Positions 5,286-7,449 of a stretch of 7,449 nucleotides of DNA are shown here, one piece after another. How positions within the stretch are numbered: position 1 is the first letter of the stretch; every line of letters starts with the position of its first letter. The notes under the pieces were generated by a model. That model was not told where the DNA came from and made no database searches. It saw only the letters and a list, made by a program, of their open reading frames with translations. The position numbers were made by a program, and so were the translations under genes. The stretch spans positions 1-7,449 of the forward strand of contig CAIVXW010000391.1 of NCBI GenBank assembly GCA_903910005.1, given 5' to 3'. The stretch is from an uncultured Methylococcaceae bacterium (GTDB lineage: Bacteria > Pseudomonadota > Gammaproteobacteria > Methylococcales > Methylococcaceae).

Positions 5286-6937
5286 GATGAATGCCTCCAT
5301 TGGGATTCAGGATTGCGTAGGCTTGATTCGGCCTGTTCGAGCAATGCCTCGACATCCGGTACGCGCAGTTCGCCGGAAAGGAGTTTGGGGAGGAGGGTGT
5401 CGCGGAGTTGGGTGAGGGAGCGGGATTGCTGCGCGTTGCTAACAAGTTGATCGAATAGCGGAGCAATCGCGATGTCAAACTTCTTCATGCCTTCCGGAGA
5501 CGCAACAGCGATCCGGGCATCTGTCAGATGCTTGCGCTGAATGTGACCCATGGTCGTCGCCTTGTCGGCGGCAATCGCACGGAAATTCTGTAAATGATGT
5601 CGGGTTGCGAAGAAGTAAAACCATTTCGGAACCGTATCAGATGTCACCTTGAACAAATGCTGGTTCAACGCGCCCCGCCCGCCGTTCCACACCTCGACCT
5701 CAAGTGAGCCTGACCAGGAAAACAATACGTCACCATCGACTACGACATATTCAGGCTTGATTCGGGCGCTTGCTCGGTCTGCCCCATTTGTGTTCCCGGC
5801 CCGTAGCTGCGCAATCTTGATGACCGGCAGAAACTCGTCTTCGCTTTCCGGCGGGAATTTCTGTAGTGCAAGTCCGTTTAGATAGTTTGCAATCGAGTCC
5901 AGGGAGCGTATTTCCCACCCCTTCGGAATCTCCCCCAACTCCGAGTCTTCCATTTCATCCGGGAACAGCGCGGCGGTGACGGCGAGTGGGTCGTATTGCT
6001 CGGGCGGTAGAGTATCGAGTTCGGCTTCGGGCTTGCCGCTGATGGCGCTCATGGCGGCGCGTAGCAGATCGCGGCCTTCCTGCTTCGCGGCAATTTTGGC
6101 TTTGACCGGCTCGAAATCCACAAACCATGCCTTGAACAAGGCACGAGCCATCGCCTCCAGGGTTTCGTTTTGCTTGCGGTTGAGTTCGATTTTGTCGTCC
6201 AATGTGCCGAGGATGTGGGCTATGGCGCGTTGTTCATGCTTGGGAGGAACATCTAGTTCAAGCATGTAGACGGCAGCACGAGTTGTTGAAGGGATCGGCG
6301 AGCCGTCATCTACTTCACCAAGTTTGTAATGCTTCACTGCGTAGTAAAGCCAGCGCATATCCAAATCGGTTTTGGGAACGACGTAATACGCAGTATCGAT
6401 AACCCAGAATGGCTCACGACAGAACTCAACGCCTCGATACGCTCCTTTCCGACCGAGCACGACCCCCGGCCCTTGAGTCAACGCATCGGATGTCCAACCA
6501 ATGGGGCCATTCGAGCCAAAAACACGATACTTGCCGTGGGTTTGGCTGTAGCCACGGATTGCCTTTCCATATTCGAGGGTAACTTCATCGCCCCAATTGG
6601 ATGAACACCAATAATTCCTCATACCCAAGCCCTTTCCCCCCTCCTGCACCACCACCTTATCCCGTTCAATAATTTTCCTGAACGACTCGCTGGTAGTCGC
6701 CCAATCGACAATATCCACCTTGTAGGGTAAATCCGATTCATCAAAGGCTTCATCCAGTAAACCCAGGACGCGGAAGCCAAGCGGTGTTTCGCCTACGATG
6801 CACAAATCCAGATCGGAATACTCTTTAGCCAGCCATTTGGCGCGGGAACCGAAGGCCCAGGCTTCACGCTCCGGGACAAACTTTCGCAGAATCTCCTGAA
6901 CGATCTTCAGGTGGTCGGCGCGAACATCAAGCAACAT
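5282..6937 (-). CDS. hsdS: MNT nucleotidyltransferase - HsdS fusion (type I specificity subunit)
   Basis: A single 551-residue frame joins two proteins. Residues 1-98 are a minimal nucleotidyltransferase: the GS...DxD signature appears as AFGSRAKW (28-35) and SDLDL (41-45), with a third acidic candidate in KVDIVDW (73-79), so the active site looks intact. Residues from about 106 are a complete HsdS: TRD1 (about 114-230, with EYGKAIRGY, YRVFGSNGPIGW, IDTAYYVVP), the central conserved region (KHEQRAIAHILGTLDDKIEL, then FKAWFVDFEPV to about 285), TRD2 (about 335-485) and the distal conserved region (LRDTLLPKLLSGEL, 511-524). HsdS reads the bipartite DNA target for the R-M complex. The start at 6937 is chosen because the MNT domain begins there, AAAGG precedes it, and it overlaps the HEPN stop by 11 bases; ATG 6970 adds HEPN-overlapping sequence only. 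No stop separates the two parts. A second start for HsdS alone is possible at 6622. HEPN lies just upstream, giving a HEPN/MNT pair whose MNT half is part of the specificity subunit. Confidence 0.93.
   Translation of the reverse strand: MLLDVRADHLKIVQEILRKFVPEREAWAFGSRAKWLAKEYSDLDLCIVGETPLGFRVLGLLDEAFDESDLPYKVDIVDWATTSESFRKIIERDKVVVQEGGKGLGMRNYWCSSNWGDEVTLEYGKAIRGYSQTHGKYRVFGSNGPIGWTSDALTQGPGVVLGRKGAYRGVEFCREPFWVIDTAYYVVPKTDLDMRWLYYAVKHYKLGEVDDGSPIPSTTRAAVYMLELDVPPKHEQRAIAHILGTLDDKIELNRKQNETLEAMARALFKAWFVDFEPVKAKIAAKQEGRDLLRAAMSAISGKPEAELDTLPPEQYDPLAVTAALFPDEMEDSELGEIPKGWEIRSLDSIANYLNGLALQKFPPESEDEFLPVIKIAQLRAGNTNGADRASARIKPEYVVVDGDVLFSWSGSLEVEVWNGGRGALNQHLFKVTSDTVPKWFYFFATRHHLQNFRAIAADKATTMGHIQRKHLTDARIAVASPEGMKKFDIAIAPLFDQLVSNAQQSRSLTQLRDTLLPKLLSGELRVPDVEALLEQAESSLRNPESQWRHSS
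6622..6645 (-). promoter_or_regulatory. Possible internal ribosome site and start codon for HsdS alone
   Basis: Inside the fusion, an in-frame ATG at 6622 (residue 106) falls where stand-alone HsdS proteins normally begin, a few residues before NWGDEVTLEYGK. Upstream there is AGGAGG at 6645-6640 (17-base spacer, rather long) running into GGGGAAAGG, which ends eight bases before the ATG. Initiation here would give a 446-residue HsdS of normal length in addition to the fusion. The purine run may also be a relic of a time when MNT and hsdS were separate genes. Confidence 0.45.
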
Positions 6938-7337
6938 GGGCAGGTAACCTTTGCAGCAAGTCACATGCACTGCTCAAAAAATCGTCAATCTGGGCAAACA
7001 CCCTGGCGGCGATTTCCGAGTCATGGGTGTGCGAGGTACGATCACGCGCCGACAAAAAGCCAAACCAGCTTTCCGCATCGGCAATCATGCCGAGCTTGGC
7101 CGCTTCACGAATCCATCCTTTTCTTGCACTGGCCTCGTCCATTCCGTACCTCTCTTTCAAGATACGAATGACGAGTTGCCGAGTTAAATCCATTGCGACT
7201 TCAAAACGTTGAATGGTGCCGTCCCGGACACTCAACAACAATCGAGGCTGGTTCTCTGCGGCATAATGGTAATCATCAAGTGCCTCTTCGACTGCCTTGA
7301 CAGCAAGATGCAAGGCTTCAAGGCTGATCTCGGACAT
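6927..7337 (-). CDS. HEPN-domain protein, HI0074-type nucleotidyltransferase substrate-binding protein
   Basis: This 136-residue all-helical protein matches the HEPN/NTase substrate-binding family. Landmarks are VRDGTIQRFEVAMDLTRQL (37-55), the REAAKLGMIAD stretch (77-87) and W91, followed by the catalytic-type motif SARDRTSHTHD (96-106). In characterised HEPN/MNT toxin-antitoxin pairs the HEPN protein is an RNase toxin with an RX4HXY motif, and the MNT partner neutralises it by adding AMP to the tyrosine. Here R98-X4-H103 is present, but the expected tyrosine is H105, encoded by CAT, one base from TAT. The RNase pair is therefore intact while the usual modification site is missing. The gene starts at ATG 7337 behind GGGGGAG and overlaps the MNT-HsdS start by 11 bases, the usual HEPN-then-MNT order with coupling. 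It may act as a toxin restrained by the MNT-HsdS protein, or be a non-toxic substrate-binding partner. Confidence 0.88.
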   Translation of the reverse strand: MSEISLEALHLAVKAVEEALDDYHYAAENQPRLLLSVRDGTIQRFEVAMDLTRQLVIRILKERYGMDEASARKGWIREAAKLGMIADAESWFGFLSARDRTSHTHDSEIAARVFAQIDDFLSSACDLLQRLPAHVA

Positions 7338-7449
7338 GATTCTCCCCCGCCAATGTCAGGTAAACCACAGAGTATCCCTGGTCGTCTAGTGCCAATGGCT
7401 TGCCTTGTTGCAAGACCATCAAATCCGGGGTTGCTGTCGGTGATTGCAC
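7318..7449 (-). CDS. Possible C-terminal end of an unrecognised upstream gene
   Basis: A minus-strand frame is open from the window edge to a TGA at 7320-7318: 43 codons ending in QGKPLALDDQGYSVVYLTL, then AGENHVRDQP. It overlaps the HEPN start by 20 bases, a pattern that fits coupled operon genes. The composition reads like real protein, but the fragment is short, and I do not recognise it; it does not look like the end of HsdM. One other frame is also open here. The call rests on reading frame and gene packing only. Confidence 0.35.
   Translation of the reverse strand: MQSPTATPDLMVLQQGKPLALDDQGYSVVYLTLAGENHVRDQP

Noticed and set aside
6938..6970. Upstream start for the MNT-HsdS gene at 6970
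   Set aside because: It would add 11 residues read from the HEPN gene's C-terminal codons and lacks the better ribosome site seen before 6937.
1..7449. CRISPR array, tRNA, rRNA or tandem repeats
   Set aside because: I saw no regularly spaced direct repeats, no tRNA-like cloverleaf sequence and no rRNA segments on reading both strands.

Overview
The window is the specificity-to-restriction half of a type I restriction-modification (R-M) defence locus. All convincing genes lie on the minus strand, so transcription runs from 7449 towards 1; I see no credible plus-strand gene. Fairly GC-rich coding sequence, the type of HsdS and HsdR proteins, and an IS110-type transposase start of the MKITT/LDLAKNVFQVHG kind suggest a beta- or gammaproteobacterium. 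This is a family-level impression and does not identify a species.

In transcription order: (1) 7449-7318, the possible end of an upstream gene; (2) 7337-6927, a HEPN protein of the HI0074/nucleotidyltransferase substrate-binding type; (3) 6937-5282, one uninterrupted frame joining a minimal nucleotidyltransferase (MNT) domain to a complete two-TRD HsdS specificity subunit; (4) 5285-5043, a small coiled-coil-like protein that looks like a shortened, frameshifted member of a longer family; (5) 4986-3880, a RloA-like AAA ATPase; (6) 3878-3201, a DUF4276 (TOPRIM-like) protein; (7) about 3200-2604, a scar containing the left end and first 40 codons of an IS110-family transposase plus unassigned coding-like fragments; (8) 2603 to beyond position 1, hsdR, missing only its C-terminus at the window edge. 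hsdM is not in the window and is expected upstream of 7449.

The genes from HEPN to DUF4276 are tightly packed: an 11-nt overlap between HEPN and MNT-HsdS, a 4-nt ATGA overlap between HsdS and the small protein, and a 1-nt gap between ATPase and DUF4276. This indicates a translationally coupled operon. It layers three modules: restriction (HsdS, HsdR), a HEPN/MNT toxin-antitoxin-like pair, and an ATPase/TOPRIM-like effector pair.

The most notable points are the physical joining of the MNT (antitoxin-type) domain to the R-M specificity subunit, a possible internal start that could also yield HsdS alone, and a HEPN catalytic motif in which the tyrosine modified in characterised HEPN/MNT pairs is a histidine, one base change from tyrosine. 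The IS110 scar separates hsdR from the rest of the operon and may have destroyed a gene that lay between DUF4276 and hsdR.
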